Part shown: piece after piece, positions 34,280 through 45,270 of the stretch
Layout of the letters: each line of letters opens with the position of its first letter
Numbering within the stretch: the first letter of the stretch is position 1
DNA from: Serpula lacrymans var. lacrymans S7.9
Taxonomy: Eukaryota; Basidiomycota; Agaricomycetes; Boletales; Serpulaceae
Assembly (NCBI RefSeq): GCF_000218685.1
Contig: NW_006763292.1
Coordinates: 2,681,909 to 2,745,908 of the forward strand
Direction of reading: 5' to 3'
Length of the DNA stretch: 64,000 nucleotides
Notes under the pieces: model-generated
Told to the model about the DNA's origin: nothing
The model's input: only the letters and a program-made list of their open reading frames with translations
Databases searched by the model: none
Program-made: the position numbers and the translations under genes

Positions 34280-35991
34280 ATGGCCTACATCGTCAACCCG
34301 ACCTACCCACTATTCCCCATCTTCGCATTTTTTGGTTTTATCCTCGTTCTCATTCCTCTACCATGGCACTTGCAAGCTTGGAATGCTGGCACTTGTGTCT
34401 ATATGATCTGGGCTGCTGTGGCTTGCCTTATTGAATTCGTGAATTCTGTCGTCTGGAATGGCAGCGCTTTGAATGTTGCACCAGTATGGTGTGATATTTG
34501 TGGGTCTCTTTTCATGTCCTCAGTCGGTTTTTCATTTACCATTCTTACACCTTTTCAGCGTCTAAGATTCTGCTTGGTGCAGGAGTTGGGATACCTGCAG
34601 CATCGCTTTGTATCAGTCGAAGACTGTACAAGATTGCAGTCATTAAAACTGTCTCTACTACTCGTCAAGATGTATGCTTCGTTATTATCTCTGTGTATTT
34701 CATTTCACTGACTTGTTTCTTTCAGAAAGTTCGTGCCCTTGTAATCGACCTTTGTATTTCCATAGGCATACCTGTCCTCGTTATGATACTCCGTAAGTCC
34801 AGGCCATTATTCCCACCATTCTGAGTGCTTATCGTGTCTTTTAGATTATGTCGTTCAAGGTATATCCAACGGCATACTAACTGAGGTCCATCTAACATTG
34901 CTATCACAGGCCATCGTTTTGACATCCTTGAGAATGTGGGATGCTACCCTACCATATACAACACTCTTCCAGCATACTTCCTTGTGTTCATGTGGCCCTC
35001 GCTATTGGGCTGCGTTTCTTTCGTTTTCTCAGGTTAGTTTAGCTTCACTTTGGTAGACGACCATATAGCTCACTTACTAATTCTTCCTAGGCCTGACACT
35101 GCACGCTTTCTATAAACGTCGCCTGGAGTTCAGTCAATTCGTTAACTCCAATACCTCTTTGAGCATCAATCGCTACATACGTCTCATGCTACTTGCCGCG
35201 ATCGAAATGGCTTTTACAATCCCCATCAGTATCTACAGTATCTATATCAGCAACAAGGGTGTCACTCTAGAGCCGTGGATCTCTTGGTCGAACGTGCACT
35301 ATGGTTTTTCTTATGTTGGGCTCATTCCAGCTGTAGAGTGGGCGAGCGATCCTGGGTACAAGACATCCGTTGAAATGACTCGTTGGCTTTTCCCTTCCTG
35401 TGCTTTGTTATTCTTTGCCATATTTGGCTTCGCAGGCGAGGCCCGAAAGAACTACTGTCTTGCTTTCTGGTCTGTTGCGAAACTATTCGGTTGGAGCCCA
35501 CGCAAACCCCAGCTATCAGTTCCTGCCTCTACCAGGTATGTCTTTGGGTGTGGCTGTCCTCAGCGTTTCTTACTCACCTTTTCTGTTGTAGGTGGAACGC
35601 TGCTTTCAAATCTAATTCAGGTGTCTCTGTTGGCTCTCTTCCCGCTTACACCCTTCCCACTCCACCTCGGCCTAAATACAACATGGATGATGACATCGAA
35701 AAATCTGCCGGACTTCCATCTGCACGCCTTCCTGAATACAGTAAAGGAGACGGCCAGTCCCCTACCGATTCAAAATATCCTGTAAGCGAATTTGATTTGG
35801 ACAGCTCTCAGTCCCACCACAGCATGTCGATGTCCGATACTACTTATTGTTCGCCATCGCTTCCCCCCTCTCCATTGGAAGAACAAAGACCAGCCACCCT
35901 GCTTCCATTCCATCGGCCATTTACACCGCCCAGCGTGTATCCTATTGTATCACAATCTCCCATTCCGCGTTATCAAACTCGTGATGTTTAA
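34280..35991 (+). CDS. STE3-type pheromone receptor (GPCR), STE3-5
   Basis: Seven exons (34280-34499, 34559-34671, 34726-34792, 34845-34859, 34910-35032, 35091-35535, 35592-35991) give 460 residues. Landmarks: PLPWHLQAWNAGTCVYM, APVWCDISSKILLGAGVGIPAA, RRLYKIAVI, HYVVQGHRFDILENVGCYP, SINRYIRLMLLAAIEMA, PWISWSNVHYGFSYVG and FFAIFGFAGEARKNY. A 160-residue Ser/Pro-rich tail follows. Compared with STE3-4 it has one extra intron, which splits VVQ|GHR and creates a 15-nt exon. The divergent partner P3 and the downstream P4 share one mature peptide type. By locus logic a receptor should not respond to pheromones of its own haplotype, so STE3-5 should be tuned to a different allele's peptide. Confidence 0.93.
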
Positions 35992-37467
35992 ATGACTCAT
36001 CATACCAAGTCCCCGGACATAGACTCTTATCTTTTTCTAACTACCCTGCACATTTTGCATCCGTCTCTCTTTCGACTCACTTTTCCACGCTGAATCAACT
36101 CTCTTCGCTGTATTTCTTACTTTCCTGTCGTGTCACAGATCGTCTCTCCTTAAAGGTGTTTGTTGAATACTGGAAATCTTTGCTAGATCATACTGATAAC
36201 TGTAGTAATTTCATGTAGCCCTTGAATGCATCTATTTTGCCTCTGATCCTTGGTTTCTGTCGTGTGATGCCTTCGTTGGCTGTCAGATGTCGAGCCGAGC
36301 CAAAAAAAACCAACTGCTTTTGACCACGTTTCACGCCTCAACGTCCAGCGTTCAAGTCCTGGCAAGACCTCGTCGTAGTACTTCTCTACGGTGGATGAGC
36401 CAGGATTGCAACCTACAGCTGCTCCTCCCCGGGTAAGAAGGATTTATTTTATATCTTGCAAAGCAAACGCACCTGTGACCCAGGTCCAGCATGGACTGCC
36501 CGAAATTCATTGTTCTTGTGCTACGCCCGAGCTACAATGGACGTGTCTTCATGCACTGGACAACATTTACATTCTCCAGATTCATCCAATCCATTCGAAG
36601 GTCTAAAACAGTGAATTGAAAAGGCGTTGACACGATACACAAGACCTACTGTTTCGACATATCCTTCGATATTCCAAACCATCGTTATAAAGGCAATAGA
36701 CTCCTTAGGCTATCGAGTTTTATGAATCAGCCTCATCAATAGGTGAGCGCATACCTGATTTTAACCGGTGGTTATCGTCGTACTAACCTAGTTTTCTCAC
36801 AAAAGTTTAATGTCAATACGGTGTCCAGCATTACACACACTGTATTGCTAGCTCGTTATTCTGCTGTACATCGGCCTCATGATCCATCATACTGCTCGCT
36901 TTGCCGTCCGTCACTTAAAGCTTTTGCGACTCTGTCTTTATCGACAACCTACATACGATACGCCAACTTCAGACGCGCCAGCACAGTAAAATAACGGGAA
37001 TGTAAGTCAGCATTACTTTGAAGATTCCAATATTAGTACCTAAAGTGAAATGTTTTGTTGTCAAACACGTTCAGGCATCGTTCAGAGGCTCCTACATTCC
37101 CTGTTTTCTGCAGATGGCAAGTGGAACGGGAGGGGTTTCAGTATGTTACGTGTGGCGTGATATACGGACTGCTTCGTCCACACCCCTTAAAATTACCCGG
37201 TGGCCGCTGTAGCCGAGTGGCCACATTTCAGGAATTCTGGTGGACATGGCCACTCGCTTACCCACAAGACAATGAGAGAGGAAAACAAGGCTGGAATATA
37301 TAAAGGGCCAGCTACACTTTTTCTCTCCTTACTCTTGACTCCCACCTCGCGAACCAAAGGTGCCTACCAGCTCACACCCTGACTACCAACCTCCCGCCAG
37401 CCTCACTCGCGCTATAAATCGAGCTTTAACCCAATCCAAACACCCTTCATCACTTATCATCGAAGTC
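35992..37467. promoter_or_regulatory. Spacer between STE3-5 and P4, with the P4 promoter
   Basis: The first kilobase has no recognisable gene. The last 270 bp looks like the P4 promoter: AGTGGCCACA at 37216-37225, GTGGACATGGCCACTC at about 37240-37255, ACAATG at about 37269, and TATATAAA at 37297-37304, about 165 bp before the P4 ATG. A tRNA-like B-box read on the minus strand near 36405 lacks a matching acceptor stem. Confidence 0.5.
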
Positions 37468-37599
37468 ATGGACTCATTCACCACGCTTGACTTGACCATT
37501 CATCCCTCTGAGACTGTTCACGTCGAACAGGATCCCGCCTCCATCCCCGTTAACGAGGATACCCCTTGGCGCCCGGGCACTTACTGCGTCATTGCTTAG
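37468..37599 (+). CDS. CaaX lipopeptide pheromone precursor P4
   Basis: A single exon of 43 residues starts MDSFTTLDLTIHPSETVHVE and ends SIPVNEDTPWRPGTYCVIA. The CaaX box is CVIA. The 3' portion is almost the same as P3, while the pro-regions differ, so the mature part appears conserved within this pair. The internal MDSF Met is preferred to an upstream in-frame Met (37360) because all four precursors begin MDSF and the TATA box lies about 165 bp upstream of it. It is the last recognisable gene of the mating region on this side. Confidence 0.9.
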   Translation: MDSFTTLDLTIHPSETVHVEQDPASIPVNEDTPWRPGTYCVIA

Positions 37600-37650
37600 A
37601 GGTATGTTGTGACCTTAAGAGTTGTTGAGTTGAAAGTTAATCAAAGTTGG

Positions 37651-37921
37651 GTTTCATCGTAGCGTCTTCGTCGTCACCAAAACACATTATCCCCCCTCCC
37701 CCCAACTCATCCATCTACCCCCACACTTCTTGTGGGGGTCATTTTACCTATCTTCGACTTCACCCTCGCTACATCAGCGACATGCCAACCACGTTTCATC
37801 GTAACCAAACACATTACCACCCCCCTCCCCACAATCCATCAGTCGACTACCACACTTCTTGTGGGAGTCATCTTACCCATCTTCGACTTCACCTTCGCTT
37901 AATCAGCGACGTCTACACGAC
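37651..37921 (+). repeat. Two-unit tandem repeat just downstream of P4
   Basis: Unit 1 (37651-37792) and unit 2 (37793-37921) both begin GTTTCATCGT and both contain ACCAAACACATTA-type, CACACTTCTTGTGGG and CTTCGACTTCACC segments, ending near AATCAGCGAC/CATCAGCGAC. A third GTTTCATCGT starts at 37922. Each unit holds a hairpin (CCCCCACA-cttct-TGTGGGGG in unit 1, CCACA-cttct-TGTGG in unit 2). It begins about 50 bp after the P4 stop, so it may lie in the 3' untranslated region. Confidence 0.75.
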
Positions 37922-38274
37922 GTTTCATCGTCTTACTTGTTGCATTGATGCCTATCCGACCGACCCCTCATCATTGATTATCACCTTCGCATCCACTCTT
38001 GTTACCTAACTTATCTTCTTCCTCGGGCTTGTCGTTTGACACAAGATCGCATTGACTTATGTATCACTTCGATTTTCTTTGGTTCTATTTTTCTAGTGTT
38101 GTTTGTTTCCGTCATATCTAACATGATTCTATGTTATCATATGTATGATACAATATGTCTACTGTGTTATTAACTTTTCCTACCCAAACGCTCTGGAGTT
38201 TATGCTAGTTTTCCTATATATCTATCTCTATTTTATCTGCACCGAAAAGTTTCATTTTTCTTCGCCTTGGTCAT

Positions 38275-38688
38275 TTACTGTACAGTGTACAATACACAAC
38301 AAAGCGCGTGCGCATCAAAAATATTTCGTTTCCTTCCTTCTGATCAATCACTGTACAGTGTACGATACACAATAAATCACTGCATACCGACAAAAAAAAA
38401 TCATTTCCTTTCCTCCTCTTCAAAGTACAACTTCAAGCACTTGTGCACCAAAAACATTTCGTTTTTATTCGCCCTCATCATTTATTGTACAGTGTACGAT
38501 ACACATCTTTGCTCTCTCAAAAGTACAAAACACCTGTACGTACGCCAAAAAAATTCACATTTCCTTCTTTGATTTCCTATTGTACAATACATAGATTTCC
38601 TCTCTCAAAGCTAAAAAGCACTTGTGCACCAAAAACAAATTCGTATTTCCTCCTATGATTACCTACTGTACAGTGTACGATACACAAT
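38275..38688 (+). repeat. Array of TGTACAGTGTACGATACACA repeats
   Basis: The 20-base motif, with its internal TGTACA and GTAC palindromes, occurs at about 38279, 38352, 38486 and 38667 (the first copy has CAATACACA). A shortened TGTACAATACAT copy lies at about 38581. Between copies a second block recurs: CACTTGTGCACCAAAAACA or a variant, then TTCGTTTCC-like sequence (about 38439, 38620; variants near 38305 and 38533). Together they form a degenerate tandem array with spacing of about 73-133 bp. No gene is visible in it. Confidence 0.7.
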
Positions 38689-40220
38689 TTCTACCTCTCT
38701 CTCCCTGCCCGAAATGAGTATGCTATGCTTACCTACATTGCTCTGTGTGAAAACCTAAGACAACGCCTGAAGCCTAAACAAGTTTTGAGACAACCTGAGT
38801 GATCTTTCAGAATAAAAAGTTGAACGTGTAAGTTTGTCCTGTGAGTGAGTGTTTGAGTATTTGAGTTTCGTGTATGGTTATATGGATCTACTTCCACCTC
38901 TTAAACCCAAACTCAGAGTCAGAATCAGCCTCAACATATCCACGGCCATCGATATTTTTTTTGCGGGAGCCTTCGCAGGTAATTTGGCTGAAGTTCTCTT
39001 GTCTTAATCGAGTCATCCCGGCGAGTTCAGGCACTACTAATGTAGTCTCTTGGTGAAATATGTCTTCACAGTGAGCATCGACATTCTGAGCTCGGCGGCG
39101 TGTTGTTAAAGCCCAAGTAGAAGGAAGAGACCGTTATCTCATGATTCGGAATGAATGGTTGAAAGTTGGCGAAAAAGTGGGATTGAGACTCAGATTTATC
39201 TTATCTTATCTAAACAGAATCCAAAAAAGGAAATAGAAATATAGTCGCTCGGAGTCGCCTCAGGTTCTGCCAGTGAGTGTCTGCAATGCGGTAAGTTTCA
39301 TGAAATCAGCATCAACTACATAACATGGCCCTCCGGGGCAGACCTGGACCCGTCTGTTCTGCGTTTCGGTCCCCTTATTGTGGTGAGTTACCTAAGCATT
39401 AGCATTCATCTCTATAATGCACAAAACGGCGAGGTAAAGTTTCTCAGCACTGACTCATTTAAAGTACAATTTTGCAGGTATCTCTGATAATTGACAAGTT
39501 GTAGGTGCTCCAAAAATTGTATGTCAGGATCTGGCTCTGTCTGCTACCACACAAACCACTATATTAAATGGAAAGCAAAGGAAGTGAAGAGGCGACAGAC
39601 AGTATCAAGTCATATGAATTGCTTACAAATGGGAGGGCGAGTCATGCAGATTGGTACATAAGAGGTATAAAAGTTCCGGGAAGAAAAAAAACTTCAATGT
39701 CGAAATGGAAACCTGGAACCTCTGGTCCAGGAATATGTCTTCTTATTTACTTAGAATTATCACAAAGAACGATATGAATATGCAAAAATAGGCTACGGGA
39801 CCACTTTACTTGGGAATGACTGGGCGCGGGCTGGTCACCCTCGGTCTTGGGCTGGGGAATGCTAGTATCGAACCATGACGGTGTTCTTCCTTGGCAATGA
39901 AAGGTAAGGCTAAAACAAGCGTCGCAAGCTAGCGTTCATACTTGTTTCGCTTCAGTCCGCTAATCCGCTAAATATAATAGTACTGCAGTATTGCGTCCTA
40001 GCAAAATCCTGAGTGGATTAGCATTGCGTGTCGCATCGCAAGGTATAATTTCAAGTCTTTCGCACGTCAGGATTGGGCCAACACTTATTGACACGTCCGA
40101 CAAGAAAGCACACACACACTGAAACATGACCATTCGACATCACTACAAAACATCATGTAACCGTACACTACAACCTTGGCCATTTCCTTTCAAGTCCATC
40201 GATATTCTCTCTCTCTCTAT
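38689..40220. other. Spacer between the repeat array and beta-rich gene A
   Basis: About 1.5 kb with only short chance frames. The end of this segment is the 3' region of beta-rich gene A. I see no gene or clear repeat. Confidence 0.4.
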
Positions 40221-40763
40221 CTAGACGTTCGCAATTATGAAGCGGCAAGTGATATCTTCGAACACACTAGACCTGAGGGACTTGCTGTAGCTCGTAGTAC
40301 CAGCCAGGCTGGACAAGAACACAGTCTCATCGCTCAAGGAGCGTTGCTTGGTGATAGTAAGGTTAGCCAAACCATCACCGATGAAGAGAGTTCCGAGAAT
40401 GACAGCATCGGTGCTGTTCATAGCGTCACACTTGATGTCAAAGTTCGGGGTGTCGTACATCCTGACATATTTTCCATTGGCACCTAGGATGGAAGCTATC
40501 AATGTTACCGCGTTGGATGTCCTGGAATTACCCACCTATTAAGATGTTTCCACCGGTGACTGCTTCAACGGAGAATTTGGCGTTGGGATCATAGGCCTGG
40601 TCGGTGAACTCAAGGCCATCGCCAACGACTCTCAGGTATTTCCCGTCGATACCCTGGATGGTAACGTTGTTGGAGAGAGGGACGTATCTAGGCGGCAGAC
40701 AAATTTAAAGTGAGTATGGAGTAGAGTAGAGTAACCCTGTAATGCGAGGGCTTACTTAGTCAT
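40221..40763 (-). CDS. Small beta-rich protein, paralogue A (fascin/beta-trefoil-like, tentative)
   Basis: Three exons (40763-40756, 40687-40536, 40483-40221) give 140 residues; the first exon is only 8 nt. The sequence is beta-rich with two similar motifs: NVTIQGIDGKYLRVVGDG at about 10-27 and GANGKYVRMYDTPNFDIKC at about 54-72. A third segment reads LGTLFIGDGLANLTITK. The GKYL/GKYV pattern resembles actin-crosslinking/fascin or beta-trefoil repeats, but I do not recognise the family, so the fold is a suggestion. There is no signal peptide. The paralogue at 43.1-43.6 kb has identical exon lengths. Confidence 0.7.
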
Positions 40764-43081
40764 TGTGGAAAATAAGTACGCTGAGGTGACTTGTAAGACT
40801 GGGGGGTTTGAGGATTGTGCTGTTCAAGTCGGTGGTATGGCTTGTATTTATACGCAAAATGAACGGTGAAGATCAGGCTCCTGCCAATAATGCGACTTTG
40901 TGTCCGTTGCACGTTGTTTGCCAGTGTGAGGCCGACAATACAGCGGTCCGCTCATCCACATTGAAGTTCTGACATGACATAGCCATAAAATCATCCCCAA
41001 TGGACGTGAATACCTATCAGATCTCGCAACTCGAAAACCCCGGTGAAGCCACATTTTCCAAGCAAGACAGATGTCACGCCCAAAACTATCCGTTAGCCCA
41101 CACTTTTCAGAATTCATGGTGCGAACCGCGGAATATAACCAACTCCGTAGAACCTGTTTTTAAAAACAAATATGTTGGACCACTTGTCATCGAGTTCAAT
41201 TCAATTCCATGGTTCCGAGCTGCCGGGATTGGTGAAGTTGGGGACCAGCCAGGTCCTTCAGCGGTCTCGTGTTCAGGAACTCCCCTGTGATACACGAGTT
41301 CATGAGAAATGGCTGCGACTCCATTTAGTATGTCATCAGAATACGACAAAGTGGCAATAGCAGACGTACCTTATCGATCTCATGCGAAGCTGCATCTACT
41401 AACAGGGGTAAGACGTATACACTTCTCTGGTGTGAACTTGAGGCAATCCTTGAAAATAGTTGAGCCTATCAGTACAACAATGCGGGGCGGAGCGATACGT
41501 TAATAAGATATGTCCTTGTTTGAGTTCGTGATTGTAACTGCAACTTCCATTAAACCTGCTTAACATAGGGACGGATCACAGCCCCATCAGCAATAGTTAA
41601 TCAGATATGTCAGACATATGACAAACAAACTGTAAATCAGACGCAGCATGTCCTCGGTGCGAGAAAGTGCTGGACGACGAAGGGTCCTTGTATTTCCTGG
41701 AAGTATCGACATCGGGAACATTATCTGCGTGGAAACTGACTGCGCACCTTTGCTAATTGTATGCATTGGCGCATGGGCGCAGGGGAGCGTCAAATCGACG
41801 AATATAGATTATCCAGTGTTAAACACTTAGGAAATGTTGACACATCATTGGGAAGCCAAGAACTGATATATCTATACGTTATTAGATCAATAACCAGCTT
41901 TGACCAACCATGCAATGAATACAGGATAGCATGCTTTTCTGCTTGATAAAGCGGTAGACTTGCAGTTGGATTACGGTCGCCCCATACATTGCAGAAAATC
42001 GTGGGTTTGTGCCTATGCATCTCATGGTCATGAATCCTGCTTACTGTTCAAGAACGAAAATACTGAATGAAGAATATGAAATGAAGAATATGAAGACTGA
42101 CCCCGAAGTATTTCTTTCCAGTGCTGAATAAGAGCGTACCTTGTCAACCAGATTGCGAGGGCAAAGTCCTACTGACAAAAAACACAAATACGTACCGGCG
42201 ATACATGGTTTCCGAATATTGACGCTCATGCTTAGAATTAGTACGCTCAGTACTTAGCGCTCAGCCTCCAAGCATCATGCCGAACCATAATAGCTCGGAT
42301 GTACCTTAAATCCATCGATCGTGGCAATACAAAATTTCATTGATCAAGTTATTGACGCTTGTACCCATTTTGAATTATACCGATCCCCTTTCACCACGAA
42401 ATCCCCCCCGCGGATAGATACTTTCTGCTGCGCTCGAGGCGAACTTGAGATATATGAACCAGAATAAGGTGGGCTGCAGGAAAGTAGCGATCCAGACTCA
42501 CAATGCAACCATTGCTATGATAGTGCACTGCCAGTAAGCGCCGGTTTGCCCGCAAACAAGTCTGATGAGCCGGGTCGCTCCGATACTACTTAATTTCAAA
42601 GTCCGGTGAACTGCCATCGAGTAAATCAGCGACATGGAATGTTCTATCTGGTTTTCTTGCTTTACACAGTATCAAAGTATCAGTATCTCGTGCAGGGCAA
42701 TCATCACAATCCATAAAGTCTTAGTCAACATCCTCTGCCTGTGAAACGCTATTCCGTTCGTAGTTTCATGATAACTTACACTCAATACTCCCGTTGTTTG
42801 TTGAAACTCTACTTTTTTTAAAACAAATAAAGTTTAAGCAGTCTGGAAATTATGTCGTTGTACTGCTTAGTGATAACATATCACCGACTACCTTCAAGTT
42901 GAGAGCCAAGACCAATTGAAGTCATTTTTCACAGAATCAACGCGGAAACATACACACTAATTGACCATTCCGACTCGCTACAAATCTTCATCAAACAAAC
43001 CGATCATCAACCAACTATCTCTACAGTATCCTACACTATAACATTGGCCATTTCATGTCAAGCCCATCGATATTCTCTCAT
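40764..43081. other. Spacer with first copy of a degenerate segmental duplication
   Basis: About 2.3 kb without a supportable gene. The part from about 41290 to 42320 shares many short blocks, in the same order, with 44120-45270 (listed as a repeat). Short frames here are not conserved between the copies and look like chance. Confidence 0.45.
41290..42320. repeat. Segmental duplication, copy 1 (copy 2 at 44120-45270)
   Basis: Shared blocks include ATGTCATCAGAATA/ATGTCATTAGGATA with ACAAGTGG- and CAGACGTACC/CAGACATACC-like flanks. TTGAGCCTATC occurs near 41461 and 44279, and TCAGCCTCCAAGCA at about 42262 and 45205. The blocks lie downstream of the two paralogous beta-rich genes in the same order. 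This supports duplication of a unit of about 2.8 kb with later divergence. Confidence 0.55.
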
Positions 43082-43619
43082 CTACACGTTCGTAATCGTG
43101 AAACGGCAAGTGACATCCTCGAAAACGTTAGCCCTGAGGGACTGACTGTAGCTCTTAGTACCAGCCAGGCTGGACAAGAACACAGTTTGCTGACTCAAGG
43201 AGCCTTGCTCGGTAATGGTGAAGTTCACCAAACCATCGCCGACGAAGACAGTTCCGAGAATGACACCATCGGAACTGTTCAACGCGTTGCACTTGATGTC
43301 GAAGTTCGGGGTGTCGTACATCCTGACATATTTTCCATTGGCACCTAGGATGGAAGCTGTCAATGTTACCGCGTTGGATGTCCTGGAATTACCCACCTAT
43401 TAAGATGTTTCCACCGGTGGCTGCTTCAACGGAGAATTTGGCGTTGGGGTCATATGTCTGGTCGGTGAACTCAAGGCCATCGCCAACGACTTTCAAATAT
43501 TTCCCGTCGATACCCTGGATGGTAACGTTGTTGGTGAGGGGGGTGTATCTAGGCGGCAGACAAATTCAACATGAGTATGGAGTGGAGTAATCCTGTAAGG
43601 CGAGGACTCACTCAGCCAT
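43082..43619 (-). CDS. Small beta-rich protein, paralogue B
   Basis: Three exons (43619-43612, 43548-43397, 43344-43082) of 8, 152 and 263 nt, exactly as in paralogue A, give 140 residues. It starts MAEYTPLTNNVTIQGIDGKY. It keeps the two GKY[LV] motifs and the block FTDQ-x-YDPNAKFSVEA. Changes relative to A are concentrated in the second half (for example GTVFVGDGLVNFTITEQG). Introns and splice sites are also conserved, so the duplication is fairly recent or under constraint. The function is unknown. It lies near but outside the pheromone/receptor cluster. Confidence 0.7.
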
Positions 43620-44119
43620 TGTGGAAGATAAGTACGCTGAGGTGACTTGTAAGACTGGGGCTTGAGGATTGTATTGTTCAAGTCGACGATGTAGACTGTA
43701 CTTATACATACACGGGTAATAGCTACGAGTCTTCTGATCTTGTCATTTGTCATTAGTACCCGTCATTTTCCTTTGACAGCTTGTATATCGCACGTCAGAT
43801 CGAATACAGCTCTAGCCATTCACATTTCAGTCCCGTCATGTCATAAAATCATTGTCAGTTGAACCTTTTACACCTCGCAACTGAAAAATACCGGTGAAAT
43901 TACTCCCTTGGGAGGATGGCTGCGCATTGTCAATAATTGCACCTGGGGCAAAGCGGAAAAATCGGAATTTCCGTAAAGCATATGATTAACACAGTACAGT
44001 TTGAACAGTTTTTAAGTGGTTTACATTCCACTTTGAGGTTCCATATTGCCAACTTTGTTGAAGGAGCTAGATAATTGATAACTTATTAGGCTGACGTTGG
44101 GCGAGGGGATCTTCAGTGG

Positions 44120-45270
44120 CCCAAATTCGTGAGAATGACTGTAGCTTCCATTCCGCATGTCATTAGGATAAGACAAGTGGAAACCAGACATACCTAGCTG
44201 GTCCTGTGAAGTATCTGTGAGATTGTTGAGTGTCCTTCTATGGTTATGGTTTGAACTCGTGACTGACAATGAAAATTGTTGAGCCTATCGAGACAACATC
44301 ATGAAGCAGAGCGATTCGTCGATCAGATCTTTCCTTGTATTCTTGAATCGTTGGGAATGTATCTGGACATGGTACCTGTAACTTCCATTGAACTTGTGAC
44401 TGAGGCATAGGGGCAATCAAAGCAACGGACAATTAGACATATCACGGAGACATGTCAAAGAAAATTTAATCAGGAATCCTTGGGCACGCACATCCTCAGC
44501 GCAAGAAGGCGATAGGTATTGAAGCGGCCCTGGATCGCACGGAATAATTGGTATGTCAGGGACAACAAATGCATGGAAACTGGAAGCGCACCATCTCCAA
44601 CAGTGCATGGCTATGGTCGTGAGTGAAAAGAACATGTTCAGCTGACGAAGATAGCCCATCAAATGTTGAAAATCTAGGAGATATCAAAGCACCGTCGTAT
44701 TACCAGGAACTAAAGAATTGATACGATATATCAACAAATAACATACAGATTACCTTCAGAAATCCAACCGCTCATGATATTAGGACGTTGGTTGTCGTTT
44801 GTAGGCTTGTAAAAAGAAAGACGGAAGAATCAGCCACGTTATTGGATAGTTTATTTTTTTCGGCGGAGTTGCAGATGGATTGTCTTCCTCGTACACTGTA
44901 ATGATCGCGGCTTGTACCCTCATGTGCCTCGTGACCCACGCGCGGCACATTTCCTGATATTTGTTATCACGGATCGTACGTATGTAATGAGTGGACATTT
45001 TGGTCCGAATCAATTACGATACAGCTTATCCATGCCATATCTGTGGTTGCATCACGGTGACTCGAAAGTACCTGTATGGAAAATCCTTTAGGTACTGCGT
45101 AAGTTCGTACCCAAACATATTACAGAGATACTGACCAGAGGCACACATATCTCACGCATTCATATGGAGTCGGCAAACCATCTTTTCCGAATATCTGCGC
45201 TCAGTCATTGCTCTCAGCCTCCAAGCACCATGCCAAACTATCATATATGAATGTACCTTGAAGTCATTGA
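44120..45270. repeat. Segmental duplication, copy 2
   Basis: It matches blocks in 41290-42320 in the same order, downstream of paralogue B as copy 1 is downstream of paralogue A. Related blocks also occur near 46200-46600, for example TCAAAGTCCGGT-AACTG at 46572, which recurs at 42597. Divergence is high outside these blocks. Confidence 0.5.

Noticed and set aside
36385..36440. Possible minus-strand tRNA (GGTTGCAATCC B-box-like)
   Set aside because: No matching 5' acceptor strand or anticodon arm at the right distance.
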